This document shows positions 49,693 to 58,519 of a stretch of 64,000 bases of DNA, one piece after another. The stretch comes from Acidipropionibacterium acidipropionici (lineage in GTDB: Bacteria > Actinomycetota > Actinomycetes > Propionibacteriales > Propionibacteriaceae): assembly GCF_001441165.1 (NCBI RefSeq), contig NZ_CP013126.1:1331551-1395550 (forward strand), written 5' to 3'. Positions within the stretch are counted from its first letter, which is position 1; each line of letters starts with the position of its first letter. The notes beneath the pieces are model-generated. The model made no database searches, was not told the origin of the DNA, and was given only the letters and a program-made list of their open reading frames with translations. The translations under genes and the position numbers were made by a program.

Positions 49693-50607
49693 TCACGCGC
49701 AGTCGTGTTCGGTGGCCTCGTGGCGCGACGGCTCCACCTGGAAGGTGGTGTGACCCACCGCGAAGTGGGTCTGCAGGCAGGTCTGCACCTCGTCGAGGAT
49801 CTGGTGGGTGTGACCGTCGGCGAAGCAGCTGTCCTCGACGACCAGGTGCGCGGAGACGGCCGGGAGATTCGACGTGACGGTCCAGGCGTGGAGGTCGTGG
49901 ACCGCGAGGACGTGGTCGACGCCGAGGATGTGGGTGCGCATGGCGTCGAGGTCGAGTTCCTGGGGGGCGGCCTCGAGGAGTACCCGTCCGGAGTCGCGGG
50001 TGAGGCCCCATCCGGCGCGCAGCATGAGGGCGACGACGACCAGCGAGGCGATCGGATCGGCTCGGGTCCAGCCGGTGGCGAGGATGATGACGCCGGCGAC
50101 GGCGGTGCCGATGAATCCGAAGAGGTCGGTGAGCACGTGCTGGTAGGCGCCCCGGATGTTGAGGCTGGTGCGGTCGGCGCGGGCGATGAGCCAGGTGGCG
50201 GCGATGTTGACCACGACGCCGACCAGGGCGACGACCAGGACGGTGACGCCGGTCACCTCGGGCGGGTGGATGAGGCGCCTCACGGCCTCGATGGCGACGA
50301 TGACGGCGACGACCAGGAGGGTGACACCGTTGGCCAGGGCGGCGAGGATCTCGGCCCTCTTCCACCCGTAGGTCATCGCTCCGCGGGCGGGTTTGGCGGC
50401 CAGGCTGATGGCCCACAGCGCCCCTGCCAGGGCCCCCGCGTCGGTGAGCATGTGGCCGGCGTCCGAGAGCAGCGCCAGGGAGCCGGAGACGATGGCAGCG
50501 ACGACCTCGCCGGCCATGAATGCGAGCAGCAGGGCCAGGGCGCCCCACAGGTACCGTCTGTCCGCCCGGACAGACGGCCCATGATGGTGGTGCTCGCTGT
50601 GTCCCAT
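49693..50607 (-). CDS. Cation diffusion facilitator, CzcD/ZitB-like
   Basis: 304 residues with six membrane helices. A His-rich start (HSEHHHHGP) precedes the first helix. LLSDAGHMLTDAG (about 45-57) and ADRTSLNIRGAYQHVLTDLFG (about 140-160) carry the paired Asp/His zinc sites of helices II and V. A cytoplasmic C-terminal domain (HDLHAWTVTSNLPAVSAHLVV) follows. It exports Zn2+ or similar divalent metals in exchange for protons. TACCCT lies 6 nt before the ATG, so it is probably leaderless. Confidence 0.93.
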   Translation of the reverse strand: MGHSEHHHHGPSVRADRRYLWGALALLLAFMAGEVVAAIVSGSLALLSDAGHMLTDAGALAGALWAISLAAKPARGAMTYGWKRAEILAALANGVTLLVVAVIVAIEAVRRLIHPPEVTGVTVLVVALVGVVVNIAATWLIARADRTSLNIRGAYQHVLTDLFGFIGTAVAGVIILATGWTRADPIASLVVVALMLRAGWGLTRDSGRVLLEAAPQELDLDAMRTHILGVDHVLAVHDLHAWTVTSNLPAVSAHLVVEDSCFADGHTHQILDEVQTCLQTHFAVGHTTFQVEPSRHEATEHDCA

Positions 50608-50662
50608 GCCTCGAGGGTAGGTGGATCGAGGGCCCCGGACGAGTCGGGAAGGATTACCAGAA

Positions 50663-51868
50663 TCAATCGCTCGTGCAGGCCTGGGGCGCGGCCGCCGTGG
50701 TGTCGGAGGCCCCGGCCGCGATCATGGACCGTGTGGCGTTGTTGGTGAGGACGTATCCGGTCTCGGAGTCGCTGGTGGACCGTGCGAAGACGGTGCCGGC
50801 GACCTTCCCGTCGGTGGTGAGCAGCGGCCCGCCGGAGTTCCCCGGCTGGACGGTACCGCGCACCGCCATCACCTCGCGCACGACAGTGCGGGTGGCGTAG
50901 ATGTTCTCGCCCCGGGCATCGAGGGTGCCTCTTACGGTGGCGGCCCGCAGCGTGTAGGGGCCGTCGAGCGGGTAGCCGGCGACGATGGTCTGGTCTCCGG
51001 TGGACACGGACATGTCCGTCTGCAGGGGGGCGAGGCCCAGGTCGGGGACCCGAAGCACGGCGAGGTCGAGGTCGGGGTCGTAGGCGACGACGGTGGCTCG
51101 GACGGTCTTCCCGGACTGCGTCTCGATCGAGACGGTGCTGGCTCCGGCGACGACGTGGGCATTGGTGACGATCCGGTTGGTGGCGCTCACCCAGCCGGTG
51201 CCCTCGGAGGCCCGGGAGCACTGGGTGGCGGTGGAGCGCACCTTGACGATGCTGGCTCCGGCCTTCTGGACCCCGGCGCTCTGGGTGACCGACTGGTCGG
51301 GGGTGCGGGCCGGGAGCTCGGGCTCGACGTCGAGCCCGGAGAAGACCCGGGGGAAGCCGTCGGCGAGGGTCCCGGCGAGCCGGTTGGCGGCGCGGTTGAC
51401 GGAGTCGGGGACTGCCCGGTCGACGGTGGCCAGCACCTTGGATCCGGCGACTGCCTGCGAGCCGGTGGGCGGGAGGAGGGGGCGGACGGCGCCGGCGGCG
51501 ACGGTGAGGACGACGGCGGCCACGACCACCGAGACCACCGAGCCGATGAGCGAGTCCGCGGTGCGCAGGGTGGGTATCCGGTTGGCCGCTCGCAGCCTCA
51601 TCCCGATTCCGGAGAGGAGGGATTCGCCGGCCTCCGCGGCCAGGACAAACAGCGCGATCCGGGCGATGGCGATCCACAGGGCGCCCAGGTCTGTGCCGCT
51701 GGCCATCCAGTCGCCGGCCCGTCCGGCCAGCCAGAGGCCGAACCACGCGCCGAGGATGAGTCCGGCCAGGCTCAGTACGCCGATGACCGCACCCCTCCGC
51801 CATCCGCGCCGGGCCTGAGCGATGAGCAGGAGGATGAGCACGACGTCGAGGATCACTGAACCGGTCAT
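50663..51868 (-). CDS. MarP-like membrane serine protease (CvpA domain plus trypsin domain)
   Basis: 401 residues. Four membrane helices form a CvpA-like region (about 1-150). A trypsin-like domain follows with all three catalytic residues: His in TNAHVV, Asp in DLDLAVL and Ser in GNSGGP near residue 345. MarP in mycobacteria lies in the periplasm, and protects against acid and oxidative stress by processing cell-wall enzymes. Two cysteines (TQCSRAS, ACTSD) may form a stabilising disulfide. The ATG at 51868 has AAGGGGA. It is divergent from idi. Confidence 0.9.
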   Translation of the reverse strand: MTGSVILDVVLILLLIAQARRGWRRGAVIGVLSLAGLILGAWFGLWLAGRAGDWMASGTDLGALWIAIARIALFVLAAEAGESLLSGIGMRLRAANRIPTLRTADSLIGSVVSVVVAAVVLTVAAGAVRPLLPPTGSQAVAGSKVLATVDRAVPDSVNRAANRLAGTLADGFPRVFSGLDVEPELPARTPDQSVTQSAGVQKAGASIVKVRSTATQCSRASEGTGWVSATNRIVTNAHVVAGASTVSIETQSGKTVRATVVAYDPDLDLAVLRVPDLGLAPLQTDMSVSTGDQTIVAGYPLDGPYTLRAATVRGTLDARGENIYATRTVVREVMAVRGTVQPGNSGGPLLTTDGKVAGTVFARSTSDSETGYVLTNNATRSMIAAGASDTTAAAPQACTSD

Positions 51869-52064
51869 GGTCGTCCCCTTCCTGGTGAGCTGGTGCGGTG
51901 CGCGAGGCCCGGTCAGGGGTGCGACAGCAGTATCAAGCCTGACACGTTGTTCAATGACGAGTCTGTGAACTGGTCTGCGGACGGTGCCGGCGGTCCACCC
52001 GGCGCGCATCCTGAATGCCGGGTGCGTCCGCGAGGAGGGGCGTCGGTGAGGTACCTTGGCCGTC

Positions 52065-52757
52065 ATGATCACCCCGAGTGAGTCCGACGGCGGACGAGCT
52101 TCAGACGAGCGTCCGTGGGAGGGCCCGGCCTGGGATGCGGTGCGCCCCGAGCACGTCGTCGGCTCAGAGGTGCCTGAAGGTGCCGGCGAGGAGGATCGCT
52201 ACGTGGATCCCGATGATCTGGTGGTGCTCATCGATGACAGCGGCAAGCGGATCGGCACGGCTCCGCGGGGGGCCGTCCACACGCGGTCGACGCCGCGCCA
52301 TCTGGCGTTTTCGTGTCACATCCTCGACGTCGGCGGCCGGGCGCTGATCACTCGTCGGGCATTGACGAAGGTGGCCTGGCCGGGGGTGTGGACGAATTCG
52401 TGTTGCGGCCATCCCCGCCCTGGTGAGCGGATGGAGGACGCCATCGTCCGCCGGGTGCGCGAGGAGCTGGGGCTGGACCTCAACCCTGAGGCTGTCAACT
52501 GTGTCATGCCGGACTTCTCCTACCGGGCGACGGATTCCTCGGGGATCGTGGAGAACGAGCTGTGCCCGGTCTACGTGACGGTCCTGGATGATCCCGAGGA
52601 GATCGTGGAGCTGTACCCCGACCCCGATGAGGTCGAGGAGGTCTCCTGGGTCGGCTGGAAGGACCTCTACCGCACGGTGCAGACGATGTCGTCGCTGTTG
52701 GCGCCGTGGACGGTGGCGCAGATGCGCGCCCTGGGGGACGACCTCCGCCAGTTCTGA
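52065..52757 (+). CDS. idi: Isopentenyl-diphosphate delta-isomerase, type 1
   Basis: 230 residues. The Nudix-like IPP isomerase features are present: TPRHLAFSCHILD, the catalytic Cys in NSCCGHPRPGE, Glu-rich metal box RRVREELGL and the second Glu in ENELCPVY. It interconverts isopentenyl and dimethylallyl diphosphate. The N terminus is about 45 residues longer than in compact forms, and acidic. TACCTT lies 7 nt before the ATG at 52065, which supports this start over the upstream TTG at 52056. Confidence 0.93.
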   Translation: MITPSESDGGRASDERPWEGPAWDAVRPEHVVGSEVPEGAGEEDRYVDPDDLVVLIDDSGKRIGTAPRGAVHTRSTPRHLAFSCHILDVGGRALITRRALTKVAWPGVWTNSCCGHPRPGERMEDAIVRRVREELGLDLNPEAVNCVMPDFSYRATDSSGIVENELCPVYVTVLDDPEEIVELYPDPDEVEEVSWVGWKDLYRTVQTMSSLLAPWTVAQMRALGDDLRQF

Positions 52758-52907
52758 GGTCGACGTCGCTACGAGGTGGCAGCGAGCGTCTGAGCGCGGT
52801 TGCAGACCGGACCCGCTGCGGGTGGCCGGCGACGAGAACCCGACCGAAGCGATTGATGCCGCTACGGGGAGGAGCGAGCGCTTGCGCGAGCGAGGAGGGG
52901 TCGTCCC
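52758..52907 (-). repeat. Dispersed intergenic repeat, copy A (minus orientation)
   Basis: Read on the minus strand it begins GGGACGACCCCTCCTCGCTCGC and continues with GCGGGTCCGGTCTGCAACCGCGCTC and TGCCACC. The same blocks occur in the same order, with substitutions, in copy B at 58232-58349 on the plus strand. It has no open frame of note. The rest of the gap to 53150 holds the DnaA-box cluster. Confidence 0.6.
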
Positions 52908-52962
52908 TTCCTCTGACAGCACAGTGGAAACGACAGCTGTGTGTTTTCCCCAGCCAGAGCGG

Positions 52963-53029
52963 TTATCCACAGGGTGTGTGTGGATAACTCCCCAGAGCCG
53001 CTGTGGAGAACGCTCATATCTGTGGACAA
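52963..53029. other. Cluster of four DnaA-box-like 9-mers
   Basis: TTATCCACA (52963-52971) and its inverse TGTGGATAA (52979-52987), then TGTGGAGAA (53002-53010, one mismatch) and TGTGGACAA (53021-53029) lie within 67 bp between idi and the YibE/F gene. The first two match the strict consensus. Another near-match (TCATCCACA) lies at 53177. Confidence 0.65.
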
Positions 53030-53150
53030 CTCGCGTTTTCCGGTGGACAGTCTCTGGAAACCGCCTCTGACAAGCCCTGACAGTCAGCTTCGCCGAGCGG
53101 ATTCTGCCGCCCCAAGAGTCTCACCGACGTCTGACATCGTGACGGACCTC

Positions 53151-54551
53151 TCACACGGGCCGACGGTAGAAGGAGTCATCCACAGGCTCCGGTGGATTGC
53201 CGGGATCCGCGCCCCGGTCGCCGTCCTTGGCGTGGGAGGGCAGCCTGCCCGCGCGGCCCAGCACCTCGACCCGGCCTCCCGGCCCCATCGGCGCCGTCTC
53301 GTCGACGATTCCGCGTCGCGGCCCGGTACCACCCCGGCCCCGCCCGCCGGAACCGTGCAGCGTCCCCCAGGCCAGCATCGTCCCGATGAAGGTGGTGAGC
53401 GGCACGGCCAGGACCAGTCCGATCGACCCCACCAGGGTGCGCACGATCTCCCCGGCGAAGGTCTCGCTGCGCAGCACGTCGCCCAGCGGCATCTGGTAGA
53501 TGGAGAGCAGCAGGAGGGTCGACAGGGCCGCCCCCGCCGTCGCGAAGGCGATGGTGTAGACGCTGGAGGCGATGTGGTCCCGGCCGATGCGCATCGCCCG
53601 TCGGTACAGGTCGCGACGGCTGCAGGCCGAATCCGCCAGCTCCCACACCGAAGACGCCTGGGTGACGGTGACGTCGTTGAGCACGCCCAGCCCGGCCACG
53701 ATGATCCCGCAGATGATCACCGAGGTGAGGGTGAGGTCGGGGGCCGAGGCGGTCAGCACGAAGTCGTCCTCCCCTGTCACCCCGGTGAGGTGGGCCCAGC
53801 GCGCCGTCGCGAACCCGAGCCCGGAGGTCAGCAGCAGCCCGAAGAGGGTGCCCAGCAGGGCCGTCGTCGTCCTGGTCGAGAAGCCGTGGGTGACGTAGAT
53901 GACGATGAACATGATCGCCGAGCAGGCCACCAGCCCCACCCAGGTGGGGGAGGATCCGCTGATGAGCGCAGGCAGCATGAACCGGCCGATGATGAGGAAG
54001 GCGAAGACCAGGCTGATGATCGCGGCGAGACCGCGGCGTCGGGCCACGGCTATGACGACGGCCACGAAGGCCAGGGCGATGACGATCAGCGGCACGGTGC
54101 GTTCGAAGTCGTAGAACTGGTAGGCGGCCTTCGCCCCAGCGGGGGTCCGGTACATCCGGATCACCTGGCCGTCGCGCACCCCCGAGGAGGTCACCGCGGC
54201 ATTGAGCTGGACGCTGGTCGACGAGCCGGCCTCGGGCCCCTCGTCGATCCGCACCGTCACCTTGGCGCACTGCTCGGAGCCGCCACTTCCCCCGGACCCC
54301 GGCTGCCCGTCGCAGGAACCGTGGGCGACGCCGGTGATCGTGCCCTTGATGATGCTCACCCCGGGCGCCTGCCAGGCCGAGGAGTCGTTCTGGATGTGGC
54401 TGGAGACGTCGTGCGGCCACATCGCGATCATGCCGGCGACCGTCGCCAGGAAGAGCGGGGCGAGCAGGATCAGCAGCCGCCCCAGGGCCGCGCGCTCCCG
54501 GCCGACCTGTTCGGGGGTGCTGGGGCCGCGTGAGTGAGAATGAGCATGCAT
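53151..54551 (-). CDS. YibE/F-family membrane protein
   Basis: 466 residues. One N-terminal helix (about 24-44) is followed by an extracytoplasmic domain (about 50-145, with VTVRIDEGPEAG) and seven or so membrane helices from about residue 150 that match the YibE/F pattern (VLNDVTVTQASSVWEL, FIGTMLAWGTL). The C-terminal 60 residues are Gly/Arg-rich. The family's function is not known; a role in secretion or metal transport has been suggested for relatives. The ATG at 54551 has GGAG just before it. It is followed by the intergenic DnaA-box region. Confidence 0.85.
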   Translation of the reverse strand: MHAHSHSRGPSTPEQVGRERAALGRLLILLAPLFLATVAGMIAMWPHDVSSHIQNDSSAWQAPGVSIIKGTITGVAHGSCDGQPGSGGSGGSEQCAKVTVRIDEGPEAGSSTSVQLNAAVTSSGVRDGQVIRMYRTPAGAKAAYQFYDFERTVPLIVIALAFVAVVIAVARRRGLAAIISLVFAFLIIGRFMLPALISGSSPTWVGLVACSAIMFIVIYVTHGFSTRTTTALLGTLFGLLLTSGLGFATARWAHLTGVTGEDDFVLTASAPDLTLTSVIICGIIVAGLGVLNDVTVTQASSVWELADSACSRRDLYRRAMRIGRDHIASSVYTIAFATAGAALSTLLLLSIYQMPLGDVLRSETFAGEIVRTLVGSIGLVLAVPLTTFIGTMLAWGTLHGSGGRGRGGTGPRRGIVDETAPMGPGGRVEVLGRAGRLPSHAKDGDRGADPGNPPEPVDDSFYRRPV

Positions 54552-54621
54552 CTCCACGCCCCCGAGCCTCTCACGGCCGGCCAACACGTCACGGGTCCAC
54601 GCCAATGCCTGTGGTCAGGGC

Positions 54622-56061
54622 CTACTCGAGTGGCTTCTCGCCGTCCTCGGCTTCGGCGGGCGCCGTCACCGGCAGGCTCATGGTGAACTGGGCGCCGCCT
54701 CCGGGCGCCCGGGAGGCCTTCACCCAGCCGCCGTGGGAGGTGACGGTGTGGGCCACGATCGACAGCCCCAGGCCGGTGCCCGGGGTGTTGCGGGAGCGGT
54801 CCGAGCGGTAGAAGCGCTCGAAGATGTGCGGCAGGTCCTCCTCGGCGATGCCGGGCCCCTGGTCGCTGACGGTGATGGTCTCCCCCTCCATCCGCACGGT
54901 GACGGTGCTGCCCTCGGGGGAGAACTTCACGGCGTTGTCCAGCAGATTGGTGACCGCCCGCTCCAGGGTGGCCGGCTCGCCCATCATCGGATGGGAGGCC
55001 AGGGTGACGTCGAAGGTCAGGCTGGGACCGCGCCGCCGGGCCCTCTCCACGGCCTTCTCGACGACGTCCGACAGATCGAGCGGCTCGGGGCTGCGCGGCG
55101 GGGCGTCGTCGCGGGAGAGCTGCACCAGGTCGCCGATGAGGCTGGAGAACTCGCCCAACTGGGCGGCGATGTCGGTGAGGATCTCGCCGCGCGCCGCCTC
55201 CGGCAGCATCCCGGTCTTCTGATCGGCCAGCAGCAGTTCCACATTGGTGCGCATCGAGGTGAGCGGGGTGCGCAGCTCATGGGAGGCGTCGGCGATGAGT
55301 CTTCGCTGGCGCTCCCGCGAGGACGACAGGGACGACAGCATCGTGTTGAAGGAGGTCGCCAGCTGCCCGAGCTCGTCGGCCGAGCGCACCGGGATGGGGT
55401 CCAGCTTGTCGGTGCGGGTCACCCGGTGCACAGCCCGGGAGAGATCGGTGATGGGCCTGGTCGTGGACCGGGCGGCCAGATAGCCGGTGACGGCGCTGAG
55501 ACCCACGCCGATGAGGCCGACCACCACGAGCACCAGCCACAACGAGCTCAGGGTGGCCTCGGTGGCCTCCATTGAGCGGCCGAGTACCAGGGCATAGCGG
55601 GTGTTGTCGATCGAGACCGGCACCGAGACGATCCGGGTGGGCACCCCCCGGGAGTCGGTGATGGTCCGTGCCGTGGTGCCCATCCCGATCCGGGCCACCG
55701 CCAGCTCCTCGGGCCCGGTGGCCAGGGTGGCGGCGGCTCCGTCGACCGTCTGGGGCTTGCTGCCGTCGGCCGGCACCAGTGCCACATTGACGTCAGAGGC
55801 CTCCAGGCCGCTCGGGTCGAGCGAGTTGATCCCCTCGGGACTGGTGGCCAGGGGCCCTGCCAGGTAGCTGCCGAGGTTGGTGAGCTGGCGATCGAGCTGG
55901 GAGTACAGGGACAGCTTCGTCATGGAGTAGCCCGCGATGCTGGAGCCCAGCACGGCGATGAAGACGCTGGCGGACACCAGCAGGGTCACCCGCCGGCGCA
56001 TCGTGATCCGTGGGATCCGTGGTTGCCAGTCGAGGATCCGCCGCCACCAGCGTCTGATCAC
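54622..56061 (-). CDS. Sensor histidine kinase, OmpR-class (MprB/TcrY-like)
   Basis: 479 residues. Two membrane helices (about 28-50 and 180-202) flank an extracytoplasmic sensor domain; a HAMP linker follows (about 203-255). The HisKA box reads [14 protein letters not shown] (about 270) with the phosphoacceptor His. The ATPase domain has [31 protein letters not shown] and [18 protein letters not shown]. It should phosphorylate the regulator encoded just upstream, whose stop overlaps its start by ATGA. MprAB in mycobacteria responds to envelope stress; the signal here is unknown. Confidence 0.95.
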   Translation of the reverse strand: MIRRWWRRILDWQPRIPRITMRRRVTLLVSASVFIAVLGSSIAGYSMTKLSLYSQLDRQLTNLGSYLAGPLATSPEGINSLDPSGLEASDVNVALVPADGSKPQTVDGAAATLATGPEELAVARIGMGTTARTITDSRGVPTRIVSVPVSIDNTRYALVLGRSMEATEATLSSLWLVLVVVGLIGVGLSAVTGYLAARSTTRPITDLSRAVHRVTRTDKLDPIPVRSADELGQLATSFNTMLSSLSSSRERQRRLIADASHELRTPLTSMRTNVELLLADQKTGMLPEAARGEILTDIAAQLGEFSSLIGDLVQLSRDDAPPRSPEPLDLSDVVEKAVERARRRGPSLTFDVTLASHPMMGEPATLERAVTNLLDNAVKFSPEGSTVTVRMEGETITVSDQGPGIAEEDLPHIFERFYRSDRSRNTPGTGLGLSIVAHTVTSHGGWVKASRAPGGGAQFTMSLPVTAPAEAEDGEKPLE

Positions 56062-56756
56062 GAAGTCGCTTCCCGCAACACGTAGCCGACGCCGCGCACC
56101 GTGTGGATGAGGCGGGGCTCGCCGTCATTCTCGGTCTTTCGGCGCAGGTAGCCGATGTAGACCTCCAGCGAGTTCGCCGTGGTGGGGAAGTCGAATCCCC
56201 ACACCTCGTGCAGCAGCCAGGAGCGCTCCAGCACCTTGCGGGGGTTCTGGAGGAAGACCTGCAGGAGGGCGAACTCGGTGCGGGTCAGGCTGATCCGGCG
56301 TCCTCCCCGGCTCACCTCGCGGGTCTGCGGGTCGAGGGTGAGGTCGGCGAAAGTGAGCACCTCGGCGTCCTCCAGGGACTCCGGCTCGGACTCGGCGCGG
56401 GAGCGGCGGGTCAGGGCCCGCAGCCTGGCGAGCAGCTCGTCGAGGGCGAAGGGCTTGACCATGTAGTCATCGGCACCGGCATCCAGGCCGTCGACCCGGT
56501 CGCCGACGGCGTCGCGGGCGGTGAGCACCAGGATCGGGACGTCGTTGCCGGTGGAGCGCAGCATCCGGGTGGCCTCCAGGCCGTCGAGCCGGGGCATCAT
56601 GACGTCCATGATGACGGCGTCGGGGCGCATGGAACTCAGCTTCGCGAGTGCCACCACCCCGTCCTCGGCGGTGTCGACCTCATAGCCGCTGTAGTGCAGC
56701 GAGCGCGCGAGGGATTCGCGCACGGCCCGGTCGTCGTCCACCACAAGGATGTGCAT
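56058..56756 (-). CDS. OmpR/PhoB-family response regulator (MprA-like)
   Basis: 232 residues. The receiver domain has the DDD acidic cluster (about 7-9), the phosphorylation Asp in AVIMDVMMP (about residue 51), Thr in LVLTARD and Lys in [14 protein letters not shown] winged-helix DNA-binding domain (about 130-228) includes [30 protein letters not shown] and [12 protein letters not shown]. It controls genes in response to the kinase that follows. A stretch of the linker is acidic. The start ATG has no clear ribosome site. Confidence 0.95.
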   Translation of the reverse strand: MHILVVDDDRAVRESLARSLHYSGYEVDTAEDGVVALAKLSSMRPDAVIMDVMMPRLDGLEATRMLRSTGNDVPILVLTARDAVGDRVDGLDAGADDYMVKPFALDELLARLRALTRRSRAESEPESLEDAEVLTFADLTLDPQTREVSRGGRRISLTRTEFALLQVFLQNPRKVLERSWLLHEVWGFDFPTTANSLEVYIGYLRRKTENDGEPRLIHTVRGVGYVLREATS

Positions 56757-56786
56757 GGGTATAGCCTGCCACCTCTCACTGACCGC

Positions 56787-58205
56787 TCACGACTCGGCCT
56801 GTGCCGGGTCGGCGGGCGCCGAACCGGCCTGATCAGCCGTGTCTGCAGCGGTCGACGTCTTCTTCTGGGTCTTGCGGGTCCGCTTCGCCGGCTCCTTGGC
56901 CGACGCCGTCCCGGACGTCTTCGACGCGGTCTTCGCGGATGTCTTCTCCGAGGATTTCGCAGAGCTCCGTCGGCGTGTCGTGGCCTTCGTCGCCGTCTTC
57001 GCCGTGGTCTTCGTCGCGGTGGACCTCTTGCGGGGGGCGGACTTCCTGGCCGGCTTCTTCTGCTCGGTCTTCTCCTCGGCCGTGTCATCGCCGGACGCCG
57101 TCTCGTCGGACCCGCCGGCGGTGTCGTCGGCCTTGGCGTCGGGCTGGGCCGTGGTGGAGGGGGCGACCTGCGGGGCCTCGGCCTCCTGGGACGGCGTCTC
57201 CTGAGCGCCGGCGGGCGCTGCCTGAGCGGGGTTGTCTGACGGCTCGGCGGCGGGCTCCCCGGCCTCCCCGGCCTCCCCGGCCTTCTCCGCCTTCTGGCCG
57301 GCCTGCTCGGTCTGCTTCTTGTGGGCGGCCCGCGTCGCGGCGGCGACCTGCGCCAGCCCCGCGAACTTCGGCGGGGTGGGGGCCGGGGCGATCGGACGGT
57401 GGGCGCCGCGCTCGCTGCGGACCACGACGCCGACGGGGTCCTTGGTGAACCAGCGCACGAGACCCTCGCCCATCACCATGGCCCGCCCGGAACCCTGCTG
57501 CACCTTGAGACAGGTGCCCTCGTCGATCGCGACGGCCGAGTGCAGCAGTCCACCCTCGACGGCCGATATGAGCAGCCCGTCGGCGGTCAGGACGTCGTTG
57601 TGGGCATAGCTGGTGACGCTCACCAGGCCCAGGCCCTCGGTGATCGTCAGCTCCTCGACGCCCTCGGCGGCGGCTTGCGGGGCGACCTGGCGTCCGTTCA
57701 GACGCCAGCCGCCCTGGACGGCCGCCACCGCGGTGACCATGGCGCCGGCCGAGAAGCCGAGCCACGGGGCCCCGCCGCGCACCAGGCGGGACAGGAGGTC
57801 GGCCGCCGGGCCGAGACCTGCGATGTAGCTCGCCACGCGGCCCCCGCCGACGATGATGCCGTCGAAGGTGTCCAGCCCCTCGGGGAGAGCGAAATCGGGG
57901 TCCTCCTCCCAGGTGGGCTCGGGATCGTCAGGGGACGCGGCGTTGACGTCGGGGGAGGTGCCCGCCCCGGTGAGGTGGATCGGCGTCACCTCGGCCTGGG
58001 GCCACCGTGAGGTGACGATCTGGGAGAGGGCCGAGGCGTGCTCCCCGGAGAGCTCGGACGGGCCGGCGACCACCACGGCGATCCTGCCCCCGGCCGCGTT
58101 CCTGCCGCCCTGATGACCGGTGTGGGTCCTGGCCTCGGCGATGAACTCGTCGTAGACCTCACCCAGGCCGTCATCGACTCCGCCGCCAACCAGGAAGAAA
58201 CTCAT
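56787..58205 (-). CDS. Peptidase S51/class I glutamine-amidotransferase-like protein with a histone-H1-like tail
   Basis: 472 residues. The N-terminal 290 have the S51 look (cyanophycinase/dipeptidase E): MSFFLVGGGVDDG, FDGIIVGGGRVASY and GFSAGAMV with the likely nucleophile Ser near residue 152. The last 170 are low-complexity: first acidic with Ala/Glu/Pro, then very basic Lys/Ala/Thr/Ser (KKPARKSAPRKRSTATKTT), as in histone H1-like and AlgP proteins that bind DNA. I know no standard family with this fusion. TAGTCT lies 6 nt before the ATG, so it is probably leaderless. Confidence 0.75.
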   Translation of the reverse strand: MSFFLVGGGVDDGLGEVYDEFIAEARTHTGHQGGRNAAGGRIAVVVAGPSELSGEHASALSQIVTSRWPQAEVTPIHLTGAGTSPDVNAASPDDPEPTWEEDPDFALPEGLDTFDGIIVGGGRVASYIAGLGPAADLLSRLVRGGAPWLGFSAGAMVTAVAAVQGGWRLNGRQVAPQAAAEGVEELTITEGLGLVSVTSYAHNDVLTADGLLISAVEGGLLHSAVAIDEGTCLKVQQGSGRAMVMGEGLVRWFTKDPVGVVVRSERGAHRPIAPAPTPPKFAGLAQVAAATRAAHKKQTEQAGQKAEKAGEAGEAGEPAAEPSDNPAQAAPAGAQETPSQEAEAPQVAPSTTAQPDAKADDTAGGSDETASGDDTAEEKTEQKKPARKSAPRKRSTATKTTAKTATKATTRRRSSAKSSEKTSAKTASKTSGTASAKEPAKRTRKTQKKTSTAADTADQAGSAPADPAQAES

Positions 58206-58231
58206 AGGCCAAGACTATCTATTGAGAGGAG

Positions 58232-58349
58232 GGGACGACCCCTCCACGCTCGCCAGGGCTCGCTGCCACCCCGGGCGGGTCGGGTCTGTGACCATGCTCG
58301 CGACCCCTCCACGTCGCTTCGCTCCTGCCACCCCGAGCTGTCATGCCCG
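58232..58349 (+). repeat. Dispersed intergenic repeat, copy B (plus orientation)
   Basis: Begins GGGACGACCCCTCCACGCTCGC, 21 of 22 identical to copy A at 52886-52907 on the other strand, then GCGGGTCGGGTCTGTGACCATGCTC and CTGCCACCCCGAG. A second internal GACCCCTCCACG at 58299 suggests internal duplication. No ORF stands out. Confidence 0.6.
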
Positions 58350-58350
58350 A

Positions 58351-58416
58351 CCCAGGCAGCGAGTTTCCACGTCGTCAGCGGTATTCCACTGCCGAAGTGA
58401 AAACTCACTGCCTGGG
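58351..58416. repeat. Long intergenic inverted repeat H12, related to H5
   Basis: 28-bp arms (58351-58378, 58389-58416; four mismatches) around the loop CGGTATTCCA. The loop is identical to that of H5 at 34290-34343, and the stems share GAGTTTTCACT..GGCAG. It lies between the LacI gene and the S51-like gene (both minus). Confidence 0.8.
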
Positions 58417-58431
58417 TGGGGGATCACGACG

Positions 58432-58519
58432 GTGGGACGGGGACCGGGACAGTCGGGGGTTCGGGACAGTCGGGGGACCGGGACTGGGGCAGTCGAGGGA
58501 CAGGGACCAGGGGTCAGGG
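58432..58519 (+). repeat. G-rich imperfect tandem repeat
   Basis: Units of about 16 bp based on CGGGACAGTCGGGGG recur about four times, giving more than ten runs of three to five G in 88 bp. Such a run can form G-quadruplexes. The right end overlaps the stop of the LacI-family gene (minus strand, C-rich in the mRNA). Confidence 0.6.

Noticed and set aside
53084-53332. Small minus-strand ORF within the YibE/F gene tail
   Set aside because: It overlaps a well-supported gene in another frame and has shadow composition.
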